Shown: one piece after another, positions 6,199-6,390 of the stretch
Layout of the letters: each line of letters begins with the position of its first letter
Position numbering within the stretch: the stretch's first letter is position 1
From: Sphingobacteriales bacterium
GTDB lineage: Bacteria > Bacteroidota > Bacteroidia > Chitinophagales > Chitinophagaceae
Direction: 5' to 3'
Length of the DNA stretch: 6,390 nucleotides
Assembly (NCBI GenBank): GCA_024640385.1
Contig: JAHEFC010000230.1
Span: 1 to 6,390, forward strand
Made by a program: the position numbers and the translations under genes
The notes under the pieces: model-generated
Told to the model about the DNA's origin: nothing
Database searches by the model: none
The model's input: only the letters and a program-made list of their open reading frames with translations

Positions 6199-6390
6199 TT
6201 GAAGTATTGTTTGAGATCATTCCTTTTGCGGTGGGGATTGCGATCAGTCCGGTTCCCATCATCACGGTCATACTTTCACTTTTTTCAGTAAAGGCTGCAT
6301 GGAACGGACCTGCATTCCTCTTGGGGTGGGCGATGGGGATCCTGGTGGTTTGCATTCCTGTATTGATATTTACAGACAGTGCGCGGGTTA
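6195..6390 (+). CDS. GAP/SfLAP-family membrane protein (partial, N-terminal 65 residues)
   Basis: The frame opens at ATG 6195 inside the prfC stop (ATGA overlap) and runs to the window end. The N terminus has a hydrophobic segment at about 8-30 with [18 protein letters not shown], followed by [19 protein letters not shown] and a second segment at about 40-59. This pattern is typical of the GAP family (Sap, sulfolipid-1-addressing protein; SfLAP), multi-spanning membrane proteins related in arrangement to LysE-type exporters. In mycobacteria a member is linked to glycolipid transport; the substrate here is unknown. No ribosome binding site is visible, so translation probably depends on prfC through the overlap. 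Most of the protein is missing, so the family call rests on the first 60 residues. Confidence 0.8.
   Translation, partial: MIEVLFEIIPFAVGIAISPVPIITVILSLFSVKAAWNGPAFLLGWAMGILVVCIPVLIFTDSARV

Noticed and set aside
5177..6355. Minus-strand open frames opposite the prfC C-terminal half and the GAP-family start
   Set aside because: All are antisense to a conserved RF3 sequence or to the membrane protein start, and none has a recognisable family pattern.
1..6390. Mobile element, CRISPR array, tRNA or other RNA gene
   Set aside because: I found no transposase or integrase motifs, terminal repeats, spaced direct repeats or cloverleaf-like sequence. Coding genes fill almost the entire window.

Overview
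The window reads as chromosomal DNA of a member of the Bacteroidota, most likely near the Chitinophagaceae. Reasons: several start codons are preceded by the Bacteroidota -7 promoter element TAnnTTTG or a one-base variant, no start has a convincing Shine-Dalgarno sequence, base composition is moderate, and the proteins resemble that phylum's versions. The genus assignment is inference. Every gene seen is of a known family or a plain small hypothetical. I see no prophage, IS element, CRISPR array or RNA gene, and no non-coding stretch longer than 300 bases.

From 1 to about 4528 all genes lie on the minus strand. In transcription order they are: a YitT-family membrane protein (3566-4528), two tandem paralogous MacB/FtsX-type ABC permeases (2224-3471, then 969-2210, 13 bases apart), a 101-residue putative exported protein (564-869), and the N-terminal 186 codons of tsaD (1-558, cut by the window edge). 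A 10-bp inverted repeat at the end of yitT probably separates it from the permease pair. The permease pair has its own TAAATTTG promoter. About 100 AT-rich bases with a short palindrome separate the permeases from the small gene and tsaD.

An 80-base divergent promoter region (4529-4608) separates yitT from the plus-strand unit. That unit is prfC, peptide chain release factor 3 (4609-6198), followed by a GAP/SfLAP-family membrane protein (6195 to the window end) whose start codon overlaps the prfC stop in ATGA.

Functionally this is a mixed housekeeping neighbourhood. TsaD (tRNA t6A37 modification) and RF3 (release-factor recycling) serve translation; the permease pair, YitT and the GAP-family protein are inner-membrane proteins with unknown substrates. 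The most notable signal is regulatory: four genes carry a TAnnTTTG-like box ending only 4-7 bases before the start codon, which predicts leaderless or nearly leaderless mRNAs. The permease pair has no ATPase gene in view.
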